DNA of 64,000 nucleotides from Sphingomonadales bacterium UBA2683 (GCA_002354635.1 DELZ01000004.1:385878-449877); one strand, 5' to 3'; numbered from the stretch's first letter, positions 9,005 to 18,677 are shown. Notes: generated by a model not told the origin, from the letters alone. Program-made: numbers and translations.

Positions 9005-9779
9005 AGCCGAACGCCTTTTCCGCCAGCTTCACCAGCTTGGGATCCGCTTCCGGCAAATCCTCCGGCAGCGCCGCCTCCAGCGTCTCGGCGACGTGGGTCA
9101 TTGCCGCAATCCGGGCCGACTTCTTGTCATTGCCGTCGATCACTTTCCACGGCGCCCAGCGGGTGTCAGTAAATTCGAACATGTCGTGCATCGCCTCGAG
9201 ATACGCGGCGCGCTTTTCCCGGTTGCGGAAGTCCTCGGCGGTGATCTTCCAGCGCTTGTGTGGCGTGTCGAGCCGCTTTGTCAGACGCTCGTCCTGCTCT
9301 TCCTGGGTGGTGTGAAAAAACAGCTTCACCAGATGGGTACCGCCGTCGATCTGCTGGGCCTCGAACTCGTTGATCTCGTCATAGCCGCGTTTCCATTCGG
9401 CGGACTCGCAAAAACCCTCGACCCGCTCGACCAACACGCGGCCATACCAGCTGCGGTCAAACACGCCGATTTCCCGGCTGCCGGGCAATTTCTGCCAGAA
9501 GCGCCACAGGAAATGACGGTCTTTTTCTTCCCTGGTGGGCGCGCCGATCGGCCAGACATCATAATAGCGCGGGTCCCATTCACCGGTCATCCGGCGGATC
9601 GTCCCGCCCTTGCCGGCCGCATCCCAGCCCTCGAAGACGAGGATTGAACGGCTGCCATGGATGATATGTTTGAAATGGATATGCGCCAGCCGTTCCTGCA
9701 GGGCCGTCAGCGCCTCGTCATAGTCGCCATCAAATTTGTCACCGGCTTCATAGTCGGACAATTTTATCGTCATGTGCAC
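8988..9779 (-). CDS. ppk2: polyphosphate kinase 2
   Basis: PPK2 enzymes transfer phosphate between polyphosphate and nucleotides, usually using polyphosphate to make nucleoside di- or triphosphates. This 263-residue protein is a single-domain member with the P-loop FEGWDAAGKGGTIRRM, the lid/catalytic motif FDRSWYGRVLVERVEGF, the arginine-rich ERLTKRLDTPHKRWK segment and DFRNREKRAAYLEAM. It precedes and overlaps the TPM lipoprotein gene on the same strand. The window also carries ppk1 and ppx, so polyphosphate synthesis, breakdown and use are all represented. Confidence 0.95.
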   Translation of the reverse strand: MHMTIKLSDYEAGDKFDGDYDEALTALQERLAHIHFKHIIHGSRSILVFEGWDAAGKGGTIRRMTGEWDPRYYDVWPIGAPTREEKDRHFLWRFWQKLPGSREIGVFDRSWYGRVLVERVEGFCESAEWKRGYDEINEFEAQQIDGGTHLVKLFFHTTQEEQDERLTKRLDTPHKRWKITAEDFRNREKRAAYLEAMHDMFEFTDTRWAPWKVIDGNDKKSARIAAMTHVAETLEAALPEDLPEADPKLVKLAEKAFGYEAKD

Positions 9780-9920
9780 TCCGCCGCCCCGCGTTTCCCA
9801 CGGAGTCCAGGGTTGAAATTTGCAGCCGCCCTAGCCGGATGGTCCGGATCGAACATGTGTTCAGTGCGGTGATATACTATATTATTATGATTGCAGCCAA
9901 CTGGTTAACCCTGTTGATTC

Positions 9921-10868
9921 TCAACCCGCGGAGCCACCGGATTGCCTTGCTTCCCACTCCTCCAGCGCCCGCAGGTGATCGCTTGTCCGTTGCAGGGCCT
10001 CGGTCACTTCCAGCTTTCCGGGCGACAGGCGCTCGGCTTCACCGTATAACACCAGTGCCGTCTCGAGTTCGCCGCGCTGCTCCGCACACAGGCCACGATT
10101 GAACACGAGCGAGATATGGAGCAGACCGGCGCTTGCCGCCTCGTCCCACATCCGGCAGGCCTCAGCTGCATCGCTCTTGGTCATCCTGATCGCGTCCTTG
10201 AAGGCGTTCCCTTCCGCCTTGGTCATACCCTTGCGGCTCTCCAAAATCCGGATATCCTGACGATATTGCACGGGGGCAAGGTCATTGCGGATCGCACCGG
10301 CGGCATTTGCCACCATCGCCCGGATTACCGATTCGCTGCTGGCAAAGTCCTCGTCATCACCGAAGCAGATGGTCTGTTCATTCCTGTCCGGAAAACTTTC
10401 CGTATAGATGCTGCGCCCGTCGCTGTAGCGTGTCGCCCGAACCTGCGCACGAAAATCGATGGTACGGGTCAGGCAATCGACCTTGATATTCCTGTGGGTG
10501 ACGCATTTGTTCTTGTCGTCGCGCTCGACGCAGCGCCGACGCTTGGCCACCGTTTCATATTGCTCGACGCCGGCGGTGACGTTGCCCGACAGGGTCGCAT
10601 CCACCTGCACGGCGGAGCGACCGCCGATTACATCGAAATAGGGCTGGCCAAACAAAGTGGCGTCCGCAAGCCGGTCTTCCAGTTCGAACGCCAGCGCCCG
10701 GCCGTCGCTACCGCCAAAATCGTCAATGGCAAGAGACCGGATCCGGACAAATTCGGGAGATCCGGCCGGTGTTAGCCCGTCGATGGTCAGAACCTCCGCC
10801 TGCGCGGCGGAAGCAAGGCCGGCCGTAACCAACAGCACTGCAGTCATATTGTTCAAAAATCGGTTCAT
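9921..10868 (-). CDS. exported hypothetical protein
   Basis: I do not recognise a named family. The 315-residue protein has a signal peptide ending near AAQAE (residue 25), so it is exported. The middle carries four cysteines in pairs (KRRRCVERDDKNKCVTHR and VDCLTRT, plus TICFGDDED), which could form disulfides in the periplasm. The C-terminal third, around SDAAEACRMWDEAAS, VFNRGLCAEQRGELETALVLYGEAERLSPGK, looks like one or two tetratricopeptide-type helix pairs. It is a single gene between ppk2 and the alpha/beta hydrolase, on the same strand with gaps of 141 and 56 bases on either side. Confidence 0.7.
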   Translation of the reverse strand: MNRFLNNMTAVLLVTAGLASAAQAEVLTIDGLTPAGSPEFVRIRSLAIDDFGGSDGRALAFELEDRLADATLFGQPYFDVIGGRSAVQVDATLSGNVTAGVEQYETVAKRRRCVERDDKNKCVTHRNIKVDCLTRTIDFRAQVRATRYSDGRSIYTESFPDRNEQTICFGDDEDFASSESVIRAMVANAAGAIRNDLAPVQYRQDIRILESRKGMTKAEGNAFKDAIRMTKSDAAEACRMWDEAASAGLLHISLVFNRGLCAEQRGELETALVLYGEAERLSPGKLEVTEALQRTSDHLRALEEWEARQSGGSAG

Positions 10869-10924
10869 GCCTGTCCCCCGAATTCACTTTATTCATAAAT
10901 ATCGATGGTATTATGAACGCAACA

Positions 10925-11779
10925 TTAGCCACGGATGATCAATTGTGCAATCCGTCCGGGGTCCTGCATCGGCATGAAATGGGTCAGGTCGGAAAGATAA
11001 ATGTCGGTGCCGTTGGCAAACCGGCCGGCCAGTTCCGGCGGCGTCGGAGAGGAAGCGAAATCGAAAGCCTCTTTTTGCTCCAGTTGTGGCGCGCGCAGAA
11101 TTGTCACGGGCTGTGCAATGGAATCGATCAGCGGATAGGGGTCAACAGTGGCGCTGGTGGCATAGACCGACCCCTCGGTTTTTGGCGGACAGGCAAGCTC
11201 GAACCCGCCTTCTTTGTCGGGTAGTAGACCATATTCGCAATAGTCCCGCAGTACCGCCGGATCCCACAAACGATAGGGGTGCCGGTCCTTGAACCGGTCA
11301 AACATTTCGTTCGGTCCCGTCCAGCTGTTCCGCCGCCGAGAAACCATCTCGTACGAATCGCTGTAGCTCGGGGCGTTGTGGTAGACTTGGGGATCCATAA
11401 TCACCGGATCGATCAGAACCAGCTTGCTAACGCGATCCGACAGTCGGGCAACCATCTGGACCAGACAGTGGCCACCCATGCTGTGACCAGCGGCAACATC
11501 AAATATGACGCCAAGCGATTCTACCAATTCTGCCGTTGCACCGGCAATCATAGCCCAGTCCTTGATCTCGGGTCTGGCGCTGCGGCCATGCCCCAGCTGG
11601 TCCACCGCCACAACATGCGTGCCGGCGGGAAAAGCATCGACGACCTTGTCCCAGCAACGGGCATGGAAACCGGTTGCGTGGAGCAGCAGCACGGACTGGC
11701 CTTCGCCTGCCCGGCCCCATTCGAAATAGCAGATATCGCCATGGGATGACGGGAAATGATGTTCTTGCGGTTGGATCAT
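10925..11779 (-). CDS. alpha/beta hydrolase
   Basis: The 284-residue protein has the alpha/beta hydrolase fold order: oxyanion segment VLLLHATGFHARCWDKV, the DQLGHG strand turn, the nucleophile elbow GHSMGGHCLVQM containing the catalytic serine, and a late histidine in SDLTHFMPMQDPGRIA. No signal peptide is seen, so it is likely cytoplasmic. The substrate is unknown; small-molecule esters or C-C bond substrates are both possible. It lies downstream of aspS on the same strand, separated by an 85-base gap containing a strong inverted repeat. Confidence 0.88.
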   Translation of the reverse strand: MIQPQEHHFPSSHGDICYFEWGRAGEGQSVLLLHATGFHARCWDKVVDAFPAGTHVVAVDQLGHGRSARPEIKDWAMIAGATAELVESLGVIFDVAAGHSMGGHCLVQMVARLSDRVSKLVLIDPVIMDPQVYHNAPSYSDSYEMVSRRRNSWTGPNEMFDRFKDRHPYRLWDPAVLRDYCEYGLLPDKEGGFELACPPKTEGSVYATSATVDPYPLIDSIAQPVTILRAPQLEQKEAFDFASSPTPPELAGRFANGTDIYLSDLTHFMPMQDPGRIAQLIIRG

Positions 11780-11790
11780 GCGTTGTTTCC

Positions 11791-11854
11791 GTTAGCCCTG
11801 AGCCTGTCGAAGGGCGACTATCGATAAGCGTGGTTCGACAGGCTCACCACTAAC
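11791..11854. repeat. REP-like palindrome
   Basis: A 13-bp perfect inverted repeat, TGAGCCTGTCGAA at 11799-11811 and TTCGACAGGCTCA at 11834-11846, is extended by GTTAG at 11791-11795 and CTAAC at 11850-11854. The GAGCCTGTCGAA core resembles short interspersed palindromes I recall from many sphingomonad genomes. It fills the gap between aspS and the hydrolase and could also form a hairpin between the two cistrons. I noticed no second copy in this window. Confidence 0.75.
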
Positions 11855-11864
11855 GGCTTTAGGA

Positions 11865-13649
11865 CTAGCCTTCCTTCGGCGGCTCGACCACACGGATGTG
11901 CAGTTCGCGCAATTGCTTCATCGCCACCGGGCTCGGGGCGCTCATCATCAGGTCTTCGGCTTTCTGGTTCATCGGGAACAGCACGACCTCGCGGATATTG
12001 GGCTCGTTGGCCAGCATCATCACGATCCGGTCGACACCCGGCGCCGAACCGCCATGCGGCGGCGCGCCATATTTGAGCGCGTTGATCATCCCTGAAAATT
12101 CGGTGTCGACCTGTTCCTTCGTATAACCGGCGATCTCGAACGCCTTGTACATGATGTCGGGCCGGTGGTTCCGGATCGCGCCCGAGGACAGTTCAATGCC
12201 GTTGCAGACAATATCATATTGCCAGGCGAGAATATCGAGCGGATCCTTGCTTTCCAGCGCTTCCAGCTCGCCCTGCGGCATCGAGAAGGGATTGTGCGAG
12301 AAATCCATTTTCTTCAGTTCGTCATCATATTCGAACATCGGATAGTCGACGATCCAGCAGAATTTGAAGGCATTCTTGTCGATCAGGTCGAGCTGTTCCG
12401 CGGTCCGGGTGCGCGCGACACCAGCGAGGCGGGCCGCTTCGGCTTCCTTGCCGGCGGCGAAAAACACGCCATCGTCCGGGCCACAGCCGAGATCGGCGAG
12501 CAGCTTGGCCGTGCCTTCCTCGCCGTGATTCTTGGCAATCGGGCCACCGGCCACGCCTTCCTTCATGTTGATATAGCCGAGCCCGGCAAAGCCTTCGCCG
12601 CGCGCCCAGTTGTTCATGTCGTCAAAGAATTTGCGGCTGTTCTTGCCAGCTTCCGGCGCAACAAAGGCGCGCACGGTGCCGCCGGTCGAGGTGATCTTGT
12701 CGAACAGACCGAAACCTGAGCCCTTGAAATGTTCGCTGACGTCCTGGATGATGATCGGGTTGCGCAGGTCCGGCTTGTCATTGCCATATTTCAGCATCGA
12801 TTCCTTGTAGGGAATGCGCGGAAATTCACCGGCTGGCGTAACCGTCCGGCCATTGGCGAATTCCTCGAACACACCGGCCAGAACCGGTTCCAGCGTCTGG
12901 AACACATCTTCCTGGGTGACAAAGCTCATCTCGAAATCGAGCTGGTAAAATTCGCCCGGCGAACGGTCAGCGCGGGCGTCTTCGTCGCGGAAACAGGGCG
13001 CGATCTGGAAATAGCGGTCGAACCCGGCAACCATCAGCATCTGCTTGAACATCTGCGGCGCCTGCGGCAGCGCATAGAATTTTCCGGGATGGACGCGGCT
13101 CGGCACGAGATAGTCGCGCGCGCCTTCAGGCGAGGATGCGGTCAGGATCGGCGTCTGGAATTCGGTAAAGCCCTGGTCGGTCATCCGCTTGCGCAGGCTG
13201 GCGATCACCTTCGAGCGCAGCATCATGTTGGCGTGAACCGACTCGCGCCGCAGATCGAGAAACCGGTAGCGCAGCCGGATATCCTCGGGATATTCCTGTT
13301 CGCCGAACACCGGCATCGGCAATTCTTCCGCCGGGCCCTGCATATCGACAGTGTCTGCCACCAGCTCGACCTCGCCGGTCGGCAGATGCTTGTTCACCGT
13401 TTCATCATCGCGCGCGACGACCTTGCCGGTCACCGTGACCACCGACTCCACGCGAGCACCATCCAGAATCTTGAACGCTTCGCTGCCGGTTTCGCTGACA
13501 ATCTGGGTCAGGCCGAAATGGTCGCGCAGATCGACAAACAGCAGATTGCCGTGATCGCGCTTGCGATGGATCCAGCCGGACAGGCGGACGGTCTCGCTGA
13601 CATCGGAGGAACGGAGCGCGGAACAATTATGGGTGCGATATGCGTGCAT
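11865..13649 (-). CDS. aspS: aspartyl-tRNA synthetase
   Basis: AspRS charges tRNA-Asp (and in many alphaproteobacteria also tRNA-Asn, feeding the GatCAB route). The 594-residue protein starts MHAYRTHNCSALRSSDV at the ATG at 13649, which has AAAGG about 8 bases upstream; the frame stays open to 13745 but that extension has no family similarity. Domains in order are the N-terminal OB-fold anticodon-binding domain (GWIHRKRDHGNLLFVDLRD), the class II catalytic core with motif 2 (FRDEDARADRSPGEFYQLDFEMSF), the bacterial GAD insertion, and motif 3 (GGSAPGVDRIVMML). All key regions are intact. Confidence 0.98.
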   Translation of the reverse strand: MHAYRTHNCSALRSSDVSETVRLSGWIHRKRDHGNLLFVDLRDHFGLTQIVSETGSEAFKILDGARVESVVTVTGKVVARDDETVNKHLPTGEVELVADTVDMQGPAEELPMPVFGEQEYPEDIRLRYRFLDLRRESVHANMMLRSKVIASLRKRMTDQGFTEFQTPILTASSPEGARDYLVPSRVHPGKFYALPQAPQMFKQMLMVAGFDRYFQIAPCFRDEDARADRSPGEFYQLDFEMSFVTQEDVFQTLEPVLAGVFEEFANGRTVTPAGEFPRIPYKESMLKYGNDKPDLRNPIIIQDVSEHFKGSGFGLFDKITSTGGTVRAFVAPEAGKNSRKFFDDMNNWARGEGFAGLGYINMKEGVAGGPIAKNHGEEGTAKLLADLGCGPDDGVFFAAGKEAEAARLAGVARTRTAEQLDLIDKNAFKFCWIVDYPMFEYDDELKKMDFSHNPFSMPQGELEALESKDPLDILAWQYDIVCNGIELSSGAIRNHRPDIMYKAFEIAGYTKEQVDTEFSGMINALKYGAPPHGGSAPGVDRIVMMLANEPNIREVVLFPMNQKAEDLMMSAPSPVAMKQLRELHIRVVEPPKEG

Positions 13650-14085
13650 GATGGACCTTTGGAAACTGGATGCTTTCCCAGATGGAAAGATTGGAGGCGT
13701 AACACAGGTCTGCGGGCCATTTGTCAAGGCTTGAGATTGGCGCAACGGGCCCTGCGCCGCAGTCGATGCGGAGTTTTGGAAGAGTTGGCGCTATCGTCGC
13801 CGAAAGCTCTGCATCACGCGCGGGTTATCTGTAATTTGGCCGGTCATTCATCAAACCCAATCTGTTGATATAAAATATTATATTTGTTCTGAACTTTTAT
13901 GGAATTTCTGGAGCCCCCATGTCCTGTAAACGGACATTGGCATCAGTCGCCTTTTACGACGACAAGTGGGTGGTTTTCTGACATTGAGACCAGCAATTGA
14001 CGATGACTGCTTTATCCCGAACCCGGCCGCTAAATCGATTGGTCAGACATCGTCGAAAGGCTGCGGTGCCAATCCGGCAACCAAT
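13650..14085. other. 436-base non-coding stretch between iorA and aspS
   Basis: No open frame here has a ribosome site or a recognisable product. It includes a very AT-rich segment near 13866-13900 that may hold the aspS promoter, and a 6-bp inverted repeat ATGTCC/GGACAT at 13919-13937 with a 7-base loop. No U-tract follows that hairpin, so I do not call it a terminator. Base composition on the iorA side looks lower in GC than in the neighbouring housekeeping genes. Confidence 0.5.
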
Positions 14086-14535
14086 TCAGCCAGCGGTTTC
14101 CTTAATTGCACGGCGGATGCTCATATATGTTGCGCAGCGGCAGATGTTACCACTCATGGCGGCATCGATATCATCATCGCTTGGGTTTGAATTCTTCGCA
14201 AGCAAAGCCGTTGCGGCCATGATTTGACCTGATTGGCAATACCCGCATTGCGGAACATCGTTCTTGACCCAAATCTTCCGAATCGCATCGGCAGCTTTTC
14301 CCGTCACACCTTCGATAGTCGTGACCTTGGCATCTCCAAGCGAGTCATGGGCTGTGACGCAGGATCGCGTTGGGGTTCCATCGACATGCACAGTACACGC
14401 ACCACATTGTGCAATCCCGCACCCAAATTTTGTCCCGGTCATTTTTAGATGATCGCGCAAGACCCAGAGCAGCGGTGTGCCGGGTGCGGCGTCAACCGTT
14501 TCTGTTTTTCCGTTGACGTTCAGATTTATGGTCAT
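14086..14535 (-). CDS. (2Fe-2S)-binding subunit of a molybdenum hydroxylase (IorA-like)
   Basis: The 149-residue protein is the small iron-sulfur subunit of the xanthine-oxidase superfamily. The plant-ferredoxin-type cluster is bound by Cys39, Cys44, Cys47 and Cys59, and the second, helical-domain cluster by Cys97, Cys100, Cys132 and Cys134 (QCGYCQSGQ and ICRC). It passes electrons from the molybdenum subunit to an outside acceptor. There is no FAD subunit next to it, which fits the isoquinoline 1-oxidoreductase (IorAB) type, whose acceptor is usually a cytochrome. It begins 3 bases after the stop of the large subunit. Substrate is unknown; an N-heterocycle or an aldehyde is possible. Confidence 0.9.
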   Translation of the reverse strand: MTINLNVNGKTETVDAAPGTPLLWVLRDHLKMTGTKFGCGIAQCGACTVHVDGTPTRSCVTAHDSLGDAKVTTIEGVTGKAADAIRKIWVKNDVPQCGYCQSGQIMAATALLAKNSNPSDDDIDAAMSGNICRCATYMSIRRAIKETAG

Positions 14536-14538
14536 GGC

Positions 14539-16935
14539 CTATTCCTTTCCCCGAGCGGAGGTATCTGTTGGCAAAATCAAACGACTGCCGTTCGCGCCGA
14601 TAATCGGCAATGTTCTGATCCGATGGCCAGTGGCGTTGAATATTGCGTTGGTAAGCGCAGGTGCAGCAGGCGGTGTAGCTGGTTCACCGACGCCGGCTGG
14701 AGCGCTATTTGAATTGACGATCTGCACCTCAAATGCTCTGGGAGCCTCGCCCATGCGCAGCACCCGCCAAGACGGAAAATTTTCCTGCACCACTGCACCG
14801 TTTTTGGCGGTTATTTCACCGAACAACGCATTTGACAAACCGTAGATTGTTCCACCTTCCATTTGCGCACGAGCGTGGCGGGGGTTGATTACTGTTCCAG
14901 AATCTGCGGCAAGCCAAACACCCGGTATCGTCAATGCACCTTCTGGTGTTATCGCCACTTCGATAATGGTTGCTATATATGACAAAAATGACCGATGGAC
15001 GGCAATGCCCAAACCATGTCCGGCAGGCATCTTGCGCCCCCATTTGGCCATGTCTGAAACCATGTTTACTACATTGGTAAGCCTAGCCGTCTTAATCGGG
15101 TATTCTTCTAGCGAGGCATCATAATTTGGGTAAGTTGCGCCCTCCGCATTAGGGTCTATCGTCCGAGCTTCTCCAATCAGCTCCAGCAAATAGTCTTTCT
15201 GGTCTTTACCTGCGGCATGGGCCATTTCCGCGGCAAAACTCTGGACCGCGAAAGCGTGATAAATATTGGACACAGAACGCAACCACCCGATCCGGACATG
15301 ACCCTTTGCGTTGCCGGATTCCACCTGGAGGTTGGGCATAGCGAACGGCACATCTGTTGCGCCCAAACCCATTTCGCCGTCTGTTGGAACATCCATACCA
15401 GGCACGAATGTCGAGGCAATGGGCGGAAACACTGTGCGGTGGAGATAGGAAGTACATTTTCCATCTGCATCCAATCCGGCTTCAAGCCGTTGCGCGCTCA
15501 CAGAGTGATAGAATCCATGACGGACTTCATCTTCACGGGTCCAAGTCACCTTGACGGGTTTTCCAACTTCCTTGGCGATCAGGGCGGCCTCGACCACAAA
15601 ATCCGGCTTGGATTTGCGCCCAAAAGCGCCACCAAGCCAGGTTGCATGGACGGTGATGTTTTTCTTGTCGATTTTCAGCAGATCGGACAGGGTTTGGCGC
15701 GTCGCCTGTGGGTCTTGCACACAGGCCCAGCATTCCAGTTTGTCACCATCCCATTCCGCCGTCGCTGCTGGAGGTTCCATGGGTGATTGTGACAGATGCG
15801 GCGCGTAATATTCCGCTTCAATCTTTTGTGCTGCACTAGCAAGAGCCGAGGCCACATTGCCCCGCTTGCGGCGCACCGCGCCAGAGCGCCGTGCCGTTTG
15901 TTTCATCTGCTCGGCGAACGTGTCGGAATCATAGCTGGCATTGGGGCCATCAATCCAGTTTATTTTCAGTGCATTCCGCCCTTGAATGGCGGCCCATGTG
16001 TCGGTTGCAACAACTGCCACGCCCCCTAATGGTTGAAAAACTGCTGGCGAACTAGGATCAGGTAGCTTTACCGTTTGCAGCACGCCAGGGATTGCGAGTG
16101 TGGCCGTGTCGCGGACCGCACCGGTTTTACCAAATAGCTGCGGCGGCCGAGCAACCACAGCATAGACCATGCCTGGCCTGTCAACGTCGATGCCAAACGT
16201 ACCTTCACCGCGCGTAATGCGGGGGATGGTAAGCGACGGGATTTCCTTATTGATATAGCGCCAGTCTTTGGGATCTTTCAGCGCAACATTTGATTCCTCG
16301 GGAACTTGCAACCTGGCCGCCAGCTTGGCGAGGTTGCCGTAAGATAGTGTATCGCTATTTTGGTTATTACTGACGAGGCCTTGTGAGGCCGAACAATCTG
16401 CAGCCTCCATTTTCCAGTAAACAGCTGCTGCTTCGATCAACATCTGTTTCATGGCGGCACCGGCAATGCGCAGTCTATGGAAATTATACCTCACCGACCG
16501 CGACCCATCGGTATTCTGGTCGCCATAGCGTTCATGCCCTTCGGCCTGAACGATCTCGACCTTATCCCACTCAGCCTCAAGCTCATCGGCAACAATCTGT
16601 GCCATGGACGTCCAAACCTGCTGGCCCATTTCTGAGCGATGGCAAGTGATTTTGACCGCGCCGTTTTCTTCAATAGCAATCCACAAGGCCGGTGTTGCAT
16701 CACCACCTTTCACTTCCATCAGCGGGCTTGGCCCCGCTTTGGGAAGGTCTATGGCGTTGGGATCAATTTTTGGTTCTACATAGCTGGAGCAGCCAACCAG
16801 AGCGACGCCGACAACAAACAGGCTAGTCCCGGCAACAAAACCGCGGCGCGACAGATTCAGGATTGCAGGATGATCGGAAGTCGGTGCGCCGCTTTTTGTG
16901 CCGCCGGGAATAATCCCGATATCGTGCAAGAACAT
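14539..16935 (-). CDS. molybdopterin-binding hydroxylase large subunit (IorB-like)
   Basis: The 798-residue protein is a xanthine dehydrogenase-family catalytic subunit of the IorB type, which hydroxylates a heterocycle or oxidises an aldehyde at a molybdenum cofactor. The N-terminus has a twin-arginine signal, LSRRGFVAGTSLFVVG, followed by VGCSS that could be a lipobox, so the folded enzyme is probably exported and perhaps lipid-anchored. Mo-cofactor motifs visible are GGAFGRKSKPDFV and, near the C-terminus, GVGEPATPPAAPAL with the expected catalytic glutamate. It is the first gene of a two-gene unit with the 2Fe-2S subunit. Base composition here appears more AT-rich than the flanks, hinting at transfer. 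Confidence 0.9.
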   Translation of the reverse strand: MFLHDIGIIPGGTKSGAPTSDHPAILNLSRRGFVAGTSLFVVGVALVGCSSYVEPKIDPNAIDLPKAGPSPLMEVKGGDATPALWIAIEENGAVKITCHRSEMGQQVWTSMAQIVADELEAEWDKVEIVQAEGHERYGDQNTDGSRSVRYNFHRLRIAGAAMKQMLIEAAAVYWKMEAADCSASQGLVSNNQNSDTLSYGNLAKLAARLQVPEESNVALKDPKDWRYINKEIPSLTIPRITRGEGTFGIDVDRPGMVYAVVARPPQLFGKTGAVRDTATLAIPGVLQTVKLPDPSSPAVFQPLGGVAVVATDTWAAIQGRNALKINWIDGPNASYDSDTFAEQMKQTARRSGAVRRKRGNVASALASAAQKIEAEYYAPHLSQSPMEPPAATAEWDGDKLECWACVQDPQATRQTLSDLLKIDKKNITVHATWLGGAFGRKSKPDFVVEAALIAKEVGKPVKVTWTREDEVRHGFYHSVSAQRLEAGLDADGKCTSYLHRTVFPPIASTFVPGMDVPTDGEMGLGATDVPFAMPNLQVESGNAKGHVRIGWLRSVSNIYHAFAVQSFAAEMAHAAGKDQKDYLLELIGEARTIDPNAEGATYPNYDASLEEYPIKTARLTNVVNMVSDMAKWGRKMPAGHGLGIAVHRSFLSYIATIIEVAITPEGALTIPGVWLAADSGTVINPRHARAQMEGGTIYGLSNALFGEITAKNGAVVQENFPSWRVLRMGEAPRAFEVQIVNSNSAPAGVGEPATPPAAPALTNAIFNATGHRIRTLPIIGANGSRLILPTDTSARGKE

Positions 16936-17162
16936 AAATCATCTCCTGTTTGTTCAGCCAGCTTGGCGTCAATATTCATTTTGCGCAATGTTACATCGCC
17001 ATTGAACTAACATCTGAACGCGCCGAGAATCCTATCTCTGACCACGCGCTCCATGCAATGTCCATTTTTGCGCTCAAAGCGACGCTAGGACCAATTATGT
17101 TGAATGACCGCACTTGGGACGTAAGCTGAAGGGCAGCCTCGGCCTATTTTCAATCGAACAGC

Positions 17163-18677
17163 TTAAATCAGCCCCAGTTTCACCAGCTCATCATTGGCAA
17201 ACACCCGCCGGTCAGCCGCATCCGGCATCACTTGCGCCTGCGCCCATTTCCAGTCGGCGAAATCCTGATCATAATCCTGCTGTACGCGCTGCTGATCAAG
17301 GTTGTTGGTCTTTCCCCAATGACGAGTGAAGGCGATCCCGGCATCGTCCAGCGCTTCGACCACTTTCTTGTAGCCGCTATGACTGGATTCGACATTGGGC
17401 CCGTCAAAATCGATGACGACATTGTCCTGCCAGTGCGCTGGCGCCAGAAGACCTTGGGCCTTATGAACAAAGCGCAGCGTGACAACTGTCCCTCCCCCTC
17501 CACGCCGAAAACTATCTATAATCAAATCAAACGCTTCACTAAGCTTTCTGCGGTCCATTGTAACCGATCCGTTGAACAGGCTGGCGATTGGCGAATGTTC
17601 TTCGGTGGTATGCCCCCATGTTGCTATGGCCGGAGGATCATCAACATCACGATTGTCGGGATAGGCTTGTTCCATTGCCAGTTGCAGTAACTCCGCCTTG
17701 AACAGATCGCTGTTCGCCATCACCTTTCCAAGCAGTGTCAGGGCGTCATATCCAGCCCCCATTTGTCCCGGCGGTGGCGGCGGGATGCTGGCGTCATAGG
17801 GTCGCTTGTAGAGGAACCGCAACAGCGCCTTCTTGTCGAAAGGATCAAAGGGATTCAGAATAAGCTGCTGAAAATACGGCTCTTCATTCAATCCGAATGC
17901 GCCAGAAAATTTCCGGAACTCGCCGCGGCAGAGCCAGTCGATATGCTCGCGTTTTATCTTCGCGGCCTTCTGGATATTCTGCACCATATAGATCGGATCG
18001 GTCTCGATCAGCAACGCGGTGACAAAGCCCATCGCGCCAACATGCAGCTGGGCCGCGGCAAATATCCGGTCATCGCGGATGATCACCGAACCGGTCTGCG
18101 CGATAAAATCATCGGACAGCACGCTTCGCTTCGGCTCAATCCATAATATCCGTTCCGGCGTTACCAGCTGCACGGCCCGGACATGATCCTGGATACCGCC
18201 CTCCTGCCAGACGCTGCCGTGAGTGCCGGTAGCACAGGCCCCGGCAAAACTCTGGCCATTGCTGGCTCCGCCGGTGCGCAGCGAACGGCCGATTTCCTCG
18301 GCGCTTTCATAGACCTCGTCGACGGTCGCCCCGGCCTGCACCAGCATCAGCGATTCCGCCGGCAGGTCACAATCAGCATGCAGGTTCCGCTCGGCGAGCT
18401 TGAAGGTACGGTTGAGCCGCAAGGTCTCGACCAGCCAGCCATCCTCGATCACGTTGATCGGCGCCGGAGACCAGCCTGCCCCGACCGGGCGGACCGGAAT
18501 CTGATATTGTTTCGCTTCCTTCAGCAATGCCTGAACGGTCTCGGCGACGGCCTTCAGATAGGCCCGGCCATTCGGCTGCTCGTCGTTCGCCAGCTCGATC
18601 CGGCTTTTCAGATTGCAGGCGGCGGTCTGGTGATAGTTGTTCCACACCTGCTGCCCAAGATGCACGACCCGAGCCAT
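17163..18677 (-). CDS. FAD-binding oxidase of the sugar-lactone oxidase type
   Basis: The 504-residue protein has a PCMH-type FAD-binding domain near the N-terminus: PVRPVGAGWSPAPIN, then LVQAGATVDEVYESAEEIGRSL and GGASNGQSFAGACATGTHGS. The C-terminal half ends with HWGKTNN and a W-rich segment as in D-arabinono-1,4-lactone or L-gulonolactone oxidases, with which it is probably grouped. Typical reactions oxidise an aldonolactone or sugar alcohol with oxygen or another acceptor. No signal peptide is visible. The start codon shares a base with the stop of the upstream small membrane protein (TGATG), suggesting that the two are made together. The true substrate is unknown. Confidence 0.8.
   Translation of the reverse strand: MARVVHLGQQVWNNYHQTAACNLKSRIELANDEQPNGRAYLKAVAETVQALLKEAKQYQIPVRPVGAGWSPAPINVIEDGWLVETLRLNRTFKLAERNLHADCDLPAESLMLVQAGATVDEVYESAEEIGRSLRTGGASNGQSFAGACATGTHGSVWQEGGIQDHVRAVQLVTPERILWIEPKRSVLSDDFIAQTGSVIIRDDRIFAAAQLHVGAMGFVTALLIETDPIYMVQNIQKAAKIKREHIDWLCRGEFRKFSGAFGLNEEPYFQQLILNPFDPFDKKALLRFLYKRPYDASIPPPPPGQMGAGYDALTLLGKVMANSDLFKAELLQLAMEQAYPDNRDVDDPPAIATWGHTTEEHSPIASLFNGSVTMDRRKLSEAFDLIIDSFRRGGGGTVVTLRFVHKAQGLLAPAHWQDNVVIDFDGPNVESSHSGYKKVVEALDDAGIAFTRHWGKTNNLDQQRVQQDYDQDFADWKWAQAQVMPDAADRRVFANDELVKLGLI

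Noticed and set aside
13919..13937. ATGTCC/GGACAT hairpin as a terminator of aspS or iorA
   Set aside because: Stem is short, no U-tract, and the orientation does not follow a gene end closely.
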